Virus record (IMG/VR): IMGVR_UViG_3300004463_000125
Coordinates: 1-32,672 of that record
Length of the DNA stretch: 32,672 bases
Reading direction: 5' to 3' (one strand)
Origin: a virus
In this document: positions 1 to 7,333 of the stretch, piece after piece
Layout: each line of letters opens with the position of its first letter
Position numbering within the stretch: position 1 is the first letter of the stretch
The notes under the pieces: model-generated
What the model was told of the DNA's origin: nothing
Database searches by the model: none
Seen by the model: the letters and a program-made list of their open reading frames with translations, nothing else
Translations under genes and position numbers: made by a program

Positions 1-2
1 CA

Positions 3-119
3 GATGCGACACGCGAGCTTATCGGCTACGCAACCTTCGACACGGCTCTTGCACCTGCGGGCGGCACGCTTCTGATCGACTTCGGAACCACCGGCTGGGC
101 ACTCGTGGACTACACCTAG
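3..119 (+). CDS. 3' end of an unidentified phage protein (partial)
   Basis: The reading frame is open from the left edge to a TAG at 117-119 and gives the last 38 residues of a protein that begins outside the window. The visible end alternates short beta-strand-like hydrophobic stretches with glycines (LIDFGTTGWALVDYT at the C-terminus). Similar endings occur in small phage tail-fibre or virion surface proteins, but the piece is too short to identify. It is followed 19 bases later by the next gene on the same strand, so it is probably in the same late transcript. Confidence 0.5.
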   Translation, partial: DATRELIGYATFDTALAPAGGTLLIDFGTTGWALVDYT

Positions 120-138
120 GTCGACGAAGGGGTCTTCA

Positions 139-363
139 ATGGCCCACGCTCGTCAAGCGGCCCGAGTATTCGTGTATTCGTTTCTCGGGTCGCTCACCAC
201 ATTGCTGATCGGTGGTCAATTCTTCATTGAGACATCGATCGAGGGATCGACGGTTCCAGACTGGAGCCTGATCGATGACCTGATCATATCTGCGTGTATC
301 TCCGGTCTGGTTGGATTGATGCAATGGGGAATGCTGATTCTGGAATCTGACAAAGGGGAATAG
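139..363 (+). CDS. Small two-helix membrane protein, holin-like
   Basis: The 74-residue product has two hydrophobic segments, about residues 11-29 and 47-67, separated by an acidic linker containing PDW. The N-terminus is basic and the C-terminus short and charged (ESDKGE). This layout, with an R-x-F segment before helix 1 and a DW before helix 2, resembles small phage holins of the r1t type, which would permeabilise the inner membrane at lysis. A purine-rich ribosome site (GAAGGGG) lies about 8 bases before the ATG. The gene sits far from the endolysin at 25881, so the lysis role is inferred only from topology. It could instead be an unrelated small membrane protein. Confidence 0.55.
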   Translation: MAHARQAARVFVYSFLGSLTTLLIGGQFFIETSIEGSTVPDWSLIDDLIISACISGLVGLMQWGMLILESDKGE

Positions 364-365
364 CA

Positions 366-983
366 ATGGCTCGATACGCGACTGCATCCGATTTCTTCGG
401 CGGGGCGATGTACACCGAGTACAAGCGCTTCCAGTTTCACATCGATCGTGCTGTGTGGATTCTCCAGAAATGGCCTCAGATCGTTGGGCAGAAGGTAGCG
501 ATCATCGGATGTGGTCCCGGTGCATATCTTGTCGAAGAGCTTGTCAATCGTGGTGTCGACGCTTACGGTCTTGATGGATTCACCAAGAATGCAGGTCATG
601 GATTTGTGACCATCTCTCCTGCTCCCGCTATTGCTTCGCGCTGCCTACTTGATGTCGATGTGACCAATAATAGTGATGTCTCTCGATTCAGGCAGTTGAC
701 AGGCACAACGGGCAATAGAAAGTTCTATCTGGCTGTCAGTGAGGATGTGCTGAGTTGCCTCACCTTGCAGGAGGCGGGGTTCGCCGTTGCGGCAATGCAG
801 GCGCGATCTGATCGAAACCTGCATATTCTGACCTGCAATCGGTCGCCCGACGGACCTGACCCAGAGCGCGATACGACGATGGGGCTCAATTGGTTCACGC
901 AAGCCGCATGGCGAACCCTCATCAATCAGGCAGGGGGATCGACTCACATCTGTCTCGACGTGGAGACGTGGCAGGAGTTTTAG
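366..983 (+). CDS. Class I SAM-dependent methyltransferase
   Basis: The 205-residue protein carries a clear motif I, AIIGCGPGAYLVEEL (about residues 45-59), followed by an acidic residue at the end of strand 2 (GLDG, about 69-71). These bind S-adenosylmethionine in Rossmann-fold methyltransferases. The rest of the domain continues through SEDVLSCL, where the family has its motif IV region. The C-terminus has D-x-x near FTQAAWRTLINQAGG, similar to the end of small-molecule or protein methyltransferases. No NPPY or PC motif typical of DNA methylases was seen, so the substrate is open. The gene starts 2 bases after the holin-like gene and ends 3 bases before the fibre gene. Virion protein or glycan modification is a reasonable guess. 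Confidence 0.75.
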   Translation: MARYATASDFFGGAMYTEYKRFQFHIDRAVWILQKWPQIVGQKVAIIGCGPGAYLVEELVNRGVDAYGLDGFTKNAGHGFVTISPAPAIASRCLLDVDVTNNSDVSRFRQLTGTTGNRKFYLAVSEDVLSCLTLQEAGFAVAAMQARSDRNLHILTCNRSPDGPDPERDTTMGLNWFTQAAWRTLINQAGGSTHICLDVETWQEF

Positions 984-986
984 GCC

Positions 987-3900
987 GTGGCCCTGCCCGC
1001 GTCTCTTGATAGCAGCCTCGCGTGGTCCGCGTTCAAGAATGGACGCGCTGGCCCGTTTTATGTGGCCAGCGCCTCTTTCCCCTCAGCATTTGATACACAG
1101 CAACTTCTCGCCAATCAAAGTCTGACTGTAGGCAACGCAAGCACGGCAGAAGCACGAGCGCAATCGTTCACCCCCTCCGGTAGCATTTCGCTTGCAGGAA
1201 TCAATTTAGGAGTTGCGAAAAGCGGATCACCTACTGATAACGTTTATGTTGAGATACATGCAGATAGTTCGTCTCTTCCATCGGGGACCGTGCTCGGCAC
1301 GTCTGATGTCATCGCTGGCGCCAGCGTCCAGACCGAGGCAGTGGGAAGTATTCAGACGTTCACGTTTTCATCCCCGGTATCCCTCTCGGCATCAACGCGG
1401 TATTGGTTCGTTTTGCGGCGATCCGGCTCGGTAGACGCATCAAACTATTTCCTCATTCGCAATTACAACGGCGCCGATGCGCCATACGCATCACATGGGC
1501 TATCTACCCTGAATACCGGTGTATGGTCCGCTGAGAGCACGGTCAACGATCTTCAATTTCAACTGATTACCGCATTCTATACAGGGTCCGCCCTTTTTGG
1601 CATCTTCTTCGACGCTACAAACAACATGCTCGAAGCATGGGGTTCTACCAACTCTGGTGATTCATGGACAGAGATCGGCTCATACGGCCACCCGGCAGCC
1701 ACGGACGCGGGGTCAACCTACGAGACGTACGACGTGGTGCAGGATGGCAGCATTCTTCACGTTGCGTATCTCAACGCCAGCGAGCAGGTTGTCGTTCGGC
1801 AGTTCGATATGTCTACCGGGCGATGGGGTGCGGTCACTGGTGGGACGCCAAGCGCGGTTGACCTCACTGCAAATGTCGATGTTCACGTCACCGGAACCGC
1901 TGCGCTCATGCTGGCTCGTCGTTCAGACGGCGACTATATCGTGCTGCGGCAAGGCGATGCCGACGCGATCATGGGTACCAGTTATCGGCGCGTCGTCTAT
2001 TCGCGGTACGAGGCGGGTTCTTGGACAAACGAGGTTGCGGTTATTCCGGGCGCGGACCAGTCGCATTTTGACCTTAGAGCCATTGCAATTGATGCGTCTG
2101 ATCGCACATATTTCATCTTTACAAACAGCGTGGCGGGACTTTCATCGAGTGTCCTGACATCGGCGAATAGTTTGTCGTCTAATCAGACAATTGACTCTAC
2201 CATTCAGGCTGGAAACTATACCGCCGGTCATGCAGCTTGGGTTGACGACTCGACAGACAGGATCGTTGTTCCCTATATCGATTCTGGCGGAGATACGCGC
2301 CTAGCCTATGCCAACGTGGCGGATACACCAACGTGGTCAACCACCGCTATAACCTCAACTAATGATGCCGAGTACACCAACAGCAACGCAGGCAGCATCG
2401 CCGTCAATGGCACGACTATTCATGTTCTATGGCCTGACGACAGTACACAGGACTTGTGGACTGACTCATGTGTCGCTGGAACATGGACATTCGGCACCGA
2501 CACTGAACTCCTCGACGCCGTCACCATCAATGGCATCAGCGCCAACTACCTAAGCGGCATCGGCAGCGGTGGCGTTGGTTACTTCTATTTCGACGGCTCG
2601 ACGGTCAAGTACAACGGGCCAGCAGGAGTCGTTGGAGCAACCGGAACAGTCAGTGCTGGAAGTCTGAGCGTCAATGGTCAGTCAATCCCTGCCACATACA
2701 ACGTTACAGGATCAATGTCTACCGGCTCTCTCGCTGTGTCAGGGCAATCGATTGCTGGGACGATCACAGTTCCAGCGACTGGAACGGTGTCATCAGGTTC
2801 TCATGCTGTCACTGGTCAATCAATAAGCTCCACAACTGGTGTTGACGGTGATGTCAACGCTGGAAGTCTTGCTGTATCCGGGCAATCGATAACTGCACAA
2901 ACTGGTGTTGACGGAGACATTGACGCCGGATCGCTTGCTGTCTCTGGACAGTCAATTCCTGCGACCATTGGTGACACTGGCGCTATCACAAACGGCAGCA
3001 TGGCTATTTCTGGTCAGAGTATCTCTGGAACCTCTGATGCCACTGGCGCGATGTCGACTGGAAGCCATGTCGTCGCCGGTCAGTCAATCTCTTCCGACCC
3101 TGCGGTTTCAGGAGCTATCGCTTCGGGATCAATGGTAATCAGTGGGCAAGGCATCGCTTCAACCACAGGCGTTGATGGTGATGTCAATGCGGGGAGTCTC
3201 GCTATCTCGGGACAATCAATAAGCGCAACAACTGGCGTTGTTGCCGATATTGTGGCCGGAGTTCTCGCCATTCTGGGTCAATCAATATCTGGGACGATAA
3301 GCGTCACTGGTGATATGACGAGCGGCTCGTTTGTTATATCTGGGCAGTCAATCTCGGCTGATCCAGCCGTTACGGGATCGATAGCAAGCGGTTCGCTGGT
3401 CATTTCAGATCAGAGCATTACTGGCACTGGTGGTGCTGGTGCTGGAGACACAGGCAGTGTGAGCACAGGCTCTCACGCAATTTCCGGCCAATCGATTTCT
3501 GGCATCGTTTCAGTTGACGGGGTCTTTGTTTCAGGTGTGCTTGTGATCTCCGGTCAGAGCATTGCCTCAACAACAGGTGTCACAGGCATCGTCAATGCTG
3601 GCGAGTTACTAGTGGCAGGACAGTCACTCTCGGCTAGCACCGGCACAACGGGAGTGATTGTCTCTGTCGAGCTGACCGTCTCTGGTCAGACGATTTCGGG
3701 AATCGTTGAGGTCACTGGCGTTATATCCAGTGGATCGTATGTGATCTCGGGACAGTCCATTGACGCCTCGGCCGGAACGTCTGCAACGATCTCCAGCGAG
3801 GAATATGAGGTTCAGGGGCAATCGATCGTCTCAGCGTCGGCGGCTGACTCGATCATTCTGACAGGGACTCTTGCGGTTACAGGCCAGTCAATAAGTGGCG

Positions 3901-4688
3901 TGATCAGCGTAGCCGGGATAATGACAAGCGGATCACTGGTCGTCGACGATCAGGACATTAACGGTCTTGTGTCAGTCGATAGTGTCATTGCCTCTGGTTC
4001 TCATGTCGTAGCGGGACAGAGCATATCGTCAAGTTACGGGATAACCGGAAACATCAGCAGCGGAACGCTGACTGTTGAAGGCAACGCAATCATCGGTCAG
4101 GACACTGGTGGCGAGCCTGTAACCGGAAGCGTCTCTAGCGGCTCGCTTGTCGTGAGTGGTCAATCAATCTCAGGTGTATGGGGTCACGAAAGTTCTGTGT
4201 CGACGGGAACGCTCGAGATTGGCGAACAAACAATCTCGGCAGAAACCGGAGTCACAGGAAATATCAACTCAAGCACGATCGTAATTTCAGGTCAAGTTCT
4301 ATCCGGAGCTACCGGCATCTCGGCACAAATCAACGGTGGAACCCTAAGCATTGACGATCAGACATTTCTTGGCGGCTCTGGTACTGGCGCATCGATAGGA
4401 ACAGGGCAGTTCGTCGTAGAGGGTGGATCGATTGAGGCATATGGCGATGTCGTTGGTGTGATCGACGCTGGGATTTTGTCCATCATCGATCAGTTGATCA
4501 ACGCCATTGATGGTTCAATCGCACCGGCATATATTCTCTATGCTGTGGCTCGGGCGCTACACTTCTTGGCAGTCGATCGTGATCTCTCGATTCAGTCTGT
4601 CGAGCGAGTGATTGACACCGTCGCAGCCGAGCGTGATCTCACCATTCAGGCCAATGATCGCGTCCTAACTCTGGCAGGAGTTCCGTGA
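987..4688 (+). CDS. Long repetitive tail fibre / virion surface protein
   Basis: The GTG start at 987 is preceded by AGGAG and gives 1233 residues. Residues about 35-195 form a beta-sandwich-like domain (for example SFTPSGSISLAGINLGV and RYWFVLRRSGS) that has a recognisable counterpart in the tail protein at 21037. Residues about 200-545 are beta-rich with recurring aromatic blade-like motifs (such as NSGDSWTEIGSYG), resembling a BNR or sialidase-type propeller. Residues about 547-1176 are some 28 copies of a 22-residue repeat. The last 45 residues contain two or three copies of an ER/DR-D-L-x-I-Q motif, often seen at the ends of phage fibres. The likely role is a fibre for host recognition with an elongated beta-structured shaft. 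Its place before the protease gene is unusual. Confidence 0.75.
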   Translation: MALPASLDSSLAWSAFKNGRAGPFYVASASFPSAFDTQQLLANQSLTVGNASTAEARAQSFTPSGSISLAGINLGVAKSGSPTDNVYVEIHADSSSLPSGTVLGTSDVIAGASVQTEAVGSIQTFTFSSPVSLSASTRYWFVLRRSGSVDASNYFLIRNYNGADAPYASHGLSTLNTGVWSAESTVNDLQFQLITAFYTGSALFGIFFDATNNMLEAWGSTNSGDSWTEIGSYGHPAATDAGSTYETYDVVQDGSILHVAYLNASEQVVVRQFDMSTGRWGAVTGGTPSAVDLTANVDVHVTGTAALMLARRSDGDYIVLRQGDADAIMGTSYRRVVYSRYEAGSWTNEVAVIPGADQSHFDLRAIAIDASDRTYFIFTNSVAGLSSSVLTSANSLSSNQTIDSTIQAGNYTAGHAAWVDDSTDRIVVPYIDSGGDTRLAYANVADTPTWSTTAITSTNDAEYTNSNAGSIAVNGTTIHVLWPDDSTQDLWTDSCVAGTWTFGTDTELLDAVTINGISANYLSGIGSGGVGYFYFDGSTVKYNGPAGVVGATGTVSAGSLSVNGQSIPATYNVTGSMSTGSLAVSGQSIAGTITVPATGTVSSGSHAVTGQSISSTTGVDGDVNAGSLAVSGQSITAQTGVDGDIDAGSLAVSGQSIPATIGDTGAITNGSMAISGQSISGTSDATGAMSTGSHVVAGQSISSDPAVSGAIASGSMVISGQGIASTTGVDGDVNAGSLAISGQSISATTGVVADIVAGVLAILGQSISGTISVTGDMTSGSFVISGQSISADPAVTGSIASGSLVISDQSITGTGGAGAGDTGSVSTGSHAISGQSISGIVSVDGVFVSGVLVISGQSIASTTGVTGIVNAGELLVAGQSLSASTGTTGVIVSVELTVSGQTISGIVEVTGVISSGSYVISGQSIDASAGTSATISSEEYEVQGQSIVSASAADSIILTGTLAVTGQSISGVISVAGIMTSGSLVVDDQDINGLVSVDSVIASGSHVVAGQSISSSYGITGNISSGTLTVEGNAIIGQDTGGEPVTGSVSSGSLVVSGQSISGVWGHESSVSTGTLEIGEQTISAETGVTGNINSSTIVISGQVLSGATGISAQINGGTLSIDDQTFLGGSGTGASIGTGQFVVEGGSIEAYGDVVGVIDAGILSIIDQLINAIDGSIAPAYILYAVARALHFLAVDRDLSIQSVERVIDTVAAERDLTIQANDRVLTLAGVP
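2625..4514 (+). repeat. About 28 tandem 66-bp (22-residue) coding repeats
   Basis: Inside the fibre gene the translation repeats every 22 residues with a core of G-S-L/H-x-V/I-S-G-Q-S-I-S/T followed by a variable hexapeptide and a V-T/D-G step. Units are degenerate at DNA level but some pairs, such as those around 2840-2905 and 3165-3230, are nearly identical, suggesting recent duplication. Two units carry a 4-residue insertion (near 3430 and 4105), and the last five copies are the most diverged. Regular spacing of short beta strands fits a beta-solenoid or similar fibre shaft. Repeats of the GSF-x-L-x-G-Q style are known in phage structural proteins. Confidence 0.9.
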
Positions 4689-5029
4689 TGATTCAGTGGC
4701 ATAATAACGACCTTCTGACGAATCCTCAGCGAGTGCAGATGAGCAGGAGCGAAACGCTTCCTCTTGGCTGGGACATGACTGCGATTCTGGATGAGGGAGA
4801 CGACATCACGTCGCCTGTGATTACGGTCACAAAGGTGAAGCCCGGACCCATCATTGACGTGACAGATGATGCCGTTTCCGGAGCCGCGTTCGTCGATCAG
4901 AATATCGTTACGCAGACCATCGATGGAGCCGCCTTGACACGTGGTCATCTGTACGAAATTCTTGTCACCTTCGAGGCTGCGACAGGCAAGAATATCAGTG
5001 TTATGACAATGCTGGAATGCCTCGCATAG
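4688..5029 (+). CDS. Small fibre-associated protein (possible fibre-tail adaptor)
   Basis: The ATG at 4688 shares its A with the TGA of the fibre gene, which indicates translational coupling; AGGAG lies about 10 bases upstream. A GTG three bases earlier is also possible. The 113-residue product starts with a polar segment, has LGWDMTAILDEGDDITSP in the first third, and ends with a strand pattern around LTRGHLYEILVTFEAATGK. This arrangement recalls small beta-rich phage proteins that lie next to fibres and are annotated as fibre-tail adaptor proteins. The match is by pattern only. Confidence 0.6.
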   Translation: MIQWHNNDLLTNPQRVQMSRSETLPLGWDMTAILDEGDDITSPVITVTKVKPGPIIDVTDDAVSGAAFVDQNIVTQTIDGAALTRGHLYEILVTFEAATGKNISVMTMLECLA

Positions 5030-5057
5030 TTGACAAAAAGATGGAAAAAGCCATGAT
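5030..5057 (+). promoter_or_regulatory. Candidate sigma-70-type promoter after the fibre module
   Basis: A perfect TTGACA begins one base after the stop codon of the fibre-associated gene. A CATGAT hexamer (4 of 6 matches to TATAAT) follows after 16 bases. Transcription would start near 5064, at the first of the palindromes that follow. The -10 match is weak, so this is tentative. Confidence 0.3.
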
Positions 5058-5062
5058 AGCAT

Positions 5063-5137
5063 ACGAAGCCAGCTTCATGACGAAGAATTCTTCACCCCCC
5101 GAAGCTGGCTTCGTGTTGGACCCGAAGCTGGCTTCGT
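5063..5137. promoter_or_regulatory. Cluster of four palindromes in the gap between fibre and head genes
   Basis: Three copies of an imperfect palindrome, CGAAGC-NN-GCTTCG, start at 5064, 5100 and 5123. The first has CA in the centre and one arm mismatch; the other two have TG. A fourth perfect palindrome, GAAGAATTCTTC, lies at 5082-5093. Copy 1 is also the reverse complement of copies 2 and 3, so it can form a 14-bp stem with 5101-5114 (loop 24 bases) or alternatively with 5124-5137. No T-run follows. The element could be a terminator, a repressor operator array or an RNA switch. Together with 5138-5219 it makes up the 190-base gap without an evident gene. Confidence 0.7.
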
Positions 5138-5138
5138 C

Positions 5139-5167
5139 TAGAAACATCATAGAAACGTCAATATACT
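5139..5167 (+). promoter_or_regulatory. Candidate promoter for the zinc-ribbon and head genes
   Basis: TAGAAA (4 of 6 to the -35 consensus) and TATACT (5 of 6 to the -10 consensus) are separated by 17 bases. The pair lies directly after the palindrome cluster and about 50 bases before the zinc-ribbon gene. A small palindrome, CTGAC-TAC-GTCAG, overlaps the predicted start point just downstream. Confidence 0.35.
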
Positions 5168-5219
5168 GACTACGTCAGAATGAATCTTTCTTCTCGACAT
5201 AACGAAAGTGCCATGATTG

Positions 5220-5411
5220 ATGACTCAGAGACTTCGGAAACCATCCAAGAAAGACAGCCTGATCCTGTGTGAGAAATGCGGGGCACCAGCACGTATTGAT
5301 CCAGACTCGGCGAAGATTGTCTGCATGAACGATCAGTGCTCGTTCATCAGCGACGGCAGGAGAAGCCGGTGGAAGATGCCGGTTGCAAACAGATTCCAGA
5401 AGCCGATCTAG
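5220..5411 (+). CDS. Small zinc-ribbon protein
   Basis: The 63-residue basic protein has a Cys-x2-Cys pair (CEKCG) and a second Cys-x4-Cys pair (CMNDQC) spaced about 15 residues apart, a typical zinc-ribbon pattern. Lysine and arginine are concentrated at both ends, which suits nucleic-acid binding. The ATG at 5220 is chosen; an in-frame TTG lies immediately upstream at 5217 and no strong ribosome site is visible. An out-of-frame ATG at 5213 would give only 19 residues. The gene stands alone between two regulatory-looking gaps, just before the head genes. Function is unknown; it may be a regulator of late genes or a cofactor of packaging. Confidence 0.65.
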   Translation: MTQRLRKPSKKDSLILCEKCGAPARIDPDSAKIVCMNDQCSFISDGRRSRWKMPVANRFQKPI

Positions 5412-5417
5412 TCAATT

Positions 5418-5430
5418 ACGGAATTTCCGT
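5418..5430. promoter_or_regulatory. Short palindrome before the protease gene
   Basis: ACGGAA-T-TTCCGT is a perfect 13-base palindrome 7 bases after the zinc-ribbon stop codon and 38 bases before the protease start. It may be a small hairpin or a protein-binding site. A GATACT hexamer directly follows at 5431 but no good -35 partner was found. Confidence 0.35.
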
Positions 5431-5468
5431 GATACTGTACGCGTTATGAACAGTGCTGAGGGAACGCT

Positions 5469-6872
5469 ATGAGTGCCAAGCAACTGCATGAGGATGTTGG
5501 ACCGTCGCGAATGATGCGCGGTCTTGTTCATGTCCGAGACACGAGAGACGTTGAAATCGGCTCGATCAATGTCAAGGAGCACATCATCTCTCTGGCTCGA
5601 GAGCGAGCAATCGATCCTGATGTTTTTGGTACTCGTGAGCCGTATGCATGGATCGCCGAATCCTCAAGCAACGTCATCGACTTCTACGGCACTCGCATGA
5701 CTCCCGGCACTCTCGATAACTTCCAGCAGAATCTTAAAGACGGCATTGGCTTCATGCAGTCGCACAGCACAAAGGACTTCGTTGGTCGATCTGTGGACGG
5801 CTGGCAGGTTCAGGAGCAGAAAGACGATCGAGACAATCTGCTCATTGGTGGCTTCTACACCGTCCGTGGCCTCAAACTTGGCGCTATCGACACTGACAGT
5901 TTCATCGACGGTATGCGCTCGGGCATCATCAGTGATGTCTCGGTGGGATTCTTCTCCGACGATGTCCGATGCTCCATTTGCGGCAAGCAAATCTTCGACT
6001 GGTGGAACTACTACATCGATCCCGAAAACTATTGTCCGCACGTCCCGCTCGAGGAATACGAGAAAGTCGACGAAGACGGCAGGCCCATCCTCGACGCCAA
6101 CGGTGACCCAGTAATGGAAATGGCGATTGGTGATGTGTATGACGGGATGCTTGCAGAGGTATCTGGAGTGTATGATGGTGCTGCGCCCGGTGCGCAGGTT
6201 CTCAAGGCAGAAGCATTCGCACGTCAAGGCAAACTTTCCGAGCAGTCAATTCGCAGGCTCGAAAAGCGTTACCGCATGCGTCTGCCGGAATCTGAGGCGA
6301 AGAATACATTTCGTGTTTCCGTGCCAGCGCAAGATTTCGGTCGGATTATCGACAGCTCTGGATATGGGTATGGGACGATAGGCAATACAGTCAGCGTGTC
6401 ATCGAATACAACGACACATGGGGGTAGCACAGTGACCGAGCAAACAATTAGCGCGGCGTTGCGAGAGTCTTTGAAAGAGCGAGGGGTGAAGGGTGATCTG
6501 GTGTCACTCAATGAAGACCTTATCGCTCGTATTCTTACCGGCTGGGATGACGACAAAGACAAGATTGAGGCACTCCAAGTCGATGCCGATATGGGTGTCC
6601 AATACAAGAACGATCTTGTCGAAGATGCGCTCAAGGCTGGTGTTCGGGCGAAGGGTCAGGACTTCAAGGCCGATCGATACGAGACGATTCTTCGCAGTCT
6701 CGACATCGATTCGATCAAAGACATGCGAGATGACTGGCAGCTTGAAGGCGATCATCGCCTTGCTGGCAGCGGGGAAGAGCCTGCTGGTGGTCGAAAGACT
6801 ATCGAGGGCGGCGATCCCATCAGACTCTCGGACCGGAAGTCATCTCGTGATGACATGGCTCACCTCGGGTAG
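5469..6872 (+). CDS. Prohead maturation protease fused to a scaffold-like C-terminus
   Basis: The 467-residue protein has the layout of herpesvirus-assemblin-like phage proteases: a histidine in FMQSHS (H99), a serine in DVSVGFF (S158) and a closing LAEVSGVYDGAAPGAQV element (about 228-244) that normally ends the domain. Between these lies a zinc-knuckle-like insert, CSICG (C168, C171) and CPH (C189, H191), which related XkdF-like proteases also carry. After residue about 300 the sequence becomes polar and then helical (about 330-430), consistent with a scaffold that guides capsid assembly and is then cleaved. The order protease-decoration-capsid that follows supports the call. GAGGGA precedes the ATG at good spacing. 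Confidence 0.85.
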   Translation: MSAKQLHEDVGPSRMMRGLVHVRDTRDVEIGSINVKEHIISLARERAIDPDVFGTREPYAWIAESSSNVIDFYGTRMTPGTLDNFQQNLKDGIGFMQSHSTKDFVGRSVDGWQVQEQKDDRDNLLIGGFYTVRGLKLGAIDTDSFIDGMRSGIISDVSVGFFSDDVRCSICGKQIFDWWNYYIDPENYCPHVPLEEYEKVDEDGRPILDANGDPVMEMAIGDVYDGMLAEVSGVYDGAAPGAQVLKAEAFARQGKLSEQSIRRLEKRYRMRLPESEAKNTFRVSVPAQDFGRIIDSSGYGYGTIGNTVSVSSNTTTHGGSTVTEQTISAALRESLKERGVKGDLVSLNEDLIARILTGWDDDKDKIEALQVDADMGVQYKNDLVEDALKAGVRAKGQDFKADRYETILRSLDIDSIKDMRDDWQLEGDHRLAGSGEEPAGGRKTIEGGDPIRLSDRKSSRDDMAHLG

Positions 6873-6886
6873 CAGGAGATACGGAA

Positions 6887-7321
6887 ATGGCTAACCCTCG
6901 AAACATCATTTCCCACAGAGGGGTTTTTCGCAAAACAGAAAAGTTCATCATTGACGGGACGAGCATCCAGTACGATGCCGACGAAGAGCACGGCTGCGCT
7001 CTGGCTGGCCCTGATGATGGCGTTGCTGTGACGGTTTCTGACAACGTCATCTCCACTGCCGCAGATGCAGAGGGAGTTCTTGGCAAGCTGATCCTTGTCG
7101 AGTCGGACGGCAAAGCGACTGTGCAAGTCGGTGGATTCATGATGTTGCCGAAGGGCACTGGCGCAACATTCACGATGGGCGGTGGAATCGTCGGCGATCT
7201 GCTGACTGCTACCGAGGGCTACGTTCGCGGAGCCGCTTCCGGTCAAGCAGCAGAGCTTCTCGTCGCGTTTGGGCGCGTTGTTGATGACTCCGACACTGAC
7301 TATGTCGAAGTTTTGTTCTAA
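6887..7321 (+). CDS. Head decoration protein (lambda gpD-like)
   Basis: The 144-residue protein is beta-rich with glycine turns and lies between the protease and the major capsid gene, the usual position of capsid-stabilising decoration proteins. The stretch GKLILVESDGKATVQVGGF and the following G-D-L-L-T-A block resemble proteins of the HDPD/gpD type, which clamp the capsid lattice after expansion. The start has AGGAG about 9 bases upstream. The assignment rests on position and overall pattern. Confidence 0.7.
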   Translation: MANPRNIISHRGVFRKTEKFIIDGTSIQYDADEEHGCALAGPDDGVAVTVSDNVISTAADAEGVLGKLILVESDGKATVQVGGFMMLPKGTGATFTMGGGIVGDLLTATEGYVRGAASGQAAELLVAFGRVVDDSDTDYVEVLF

Positions 7322-7333
7322 GGGAGTTGAGAC

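Noticed and set aside
1597-2157. 186-residue plus-strand frame inside the fibre gene
   Set aside because: Serine/threonine/arginine-rich out-of-frame translation of the propeller-like region.
2625-4514. Possible CRISPR array or DNA-level repeat element
   Set aside because: The repeats are in-frame coding units with diverged DNA and no spacer structure.
5664-6227. 187-residue minus-strand frame inside the protease gene
   Set aside because: Full overlap with the conserved protease domain and no sensible domain in its translation.
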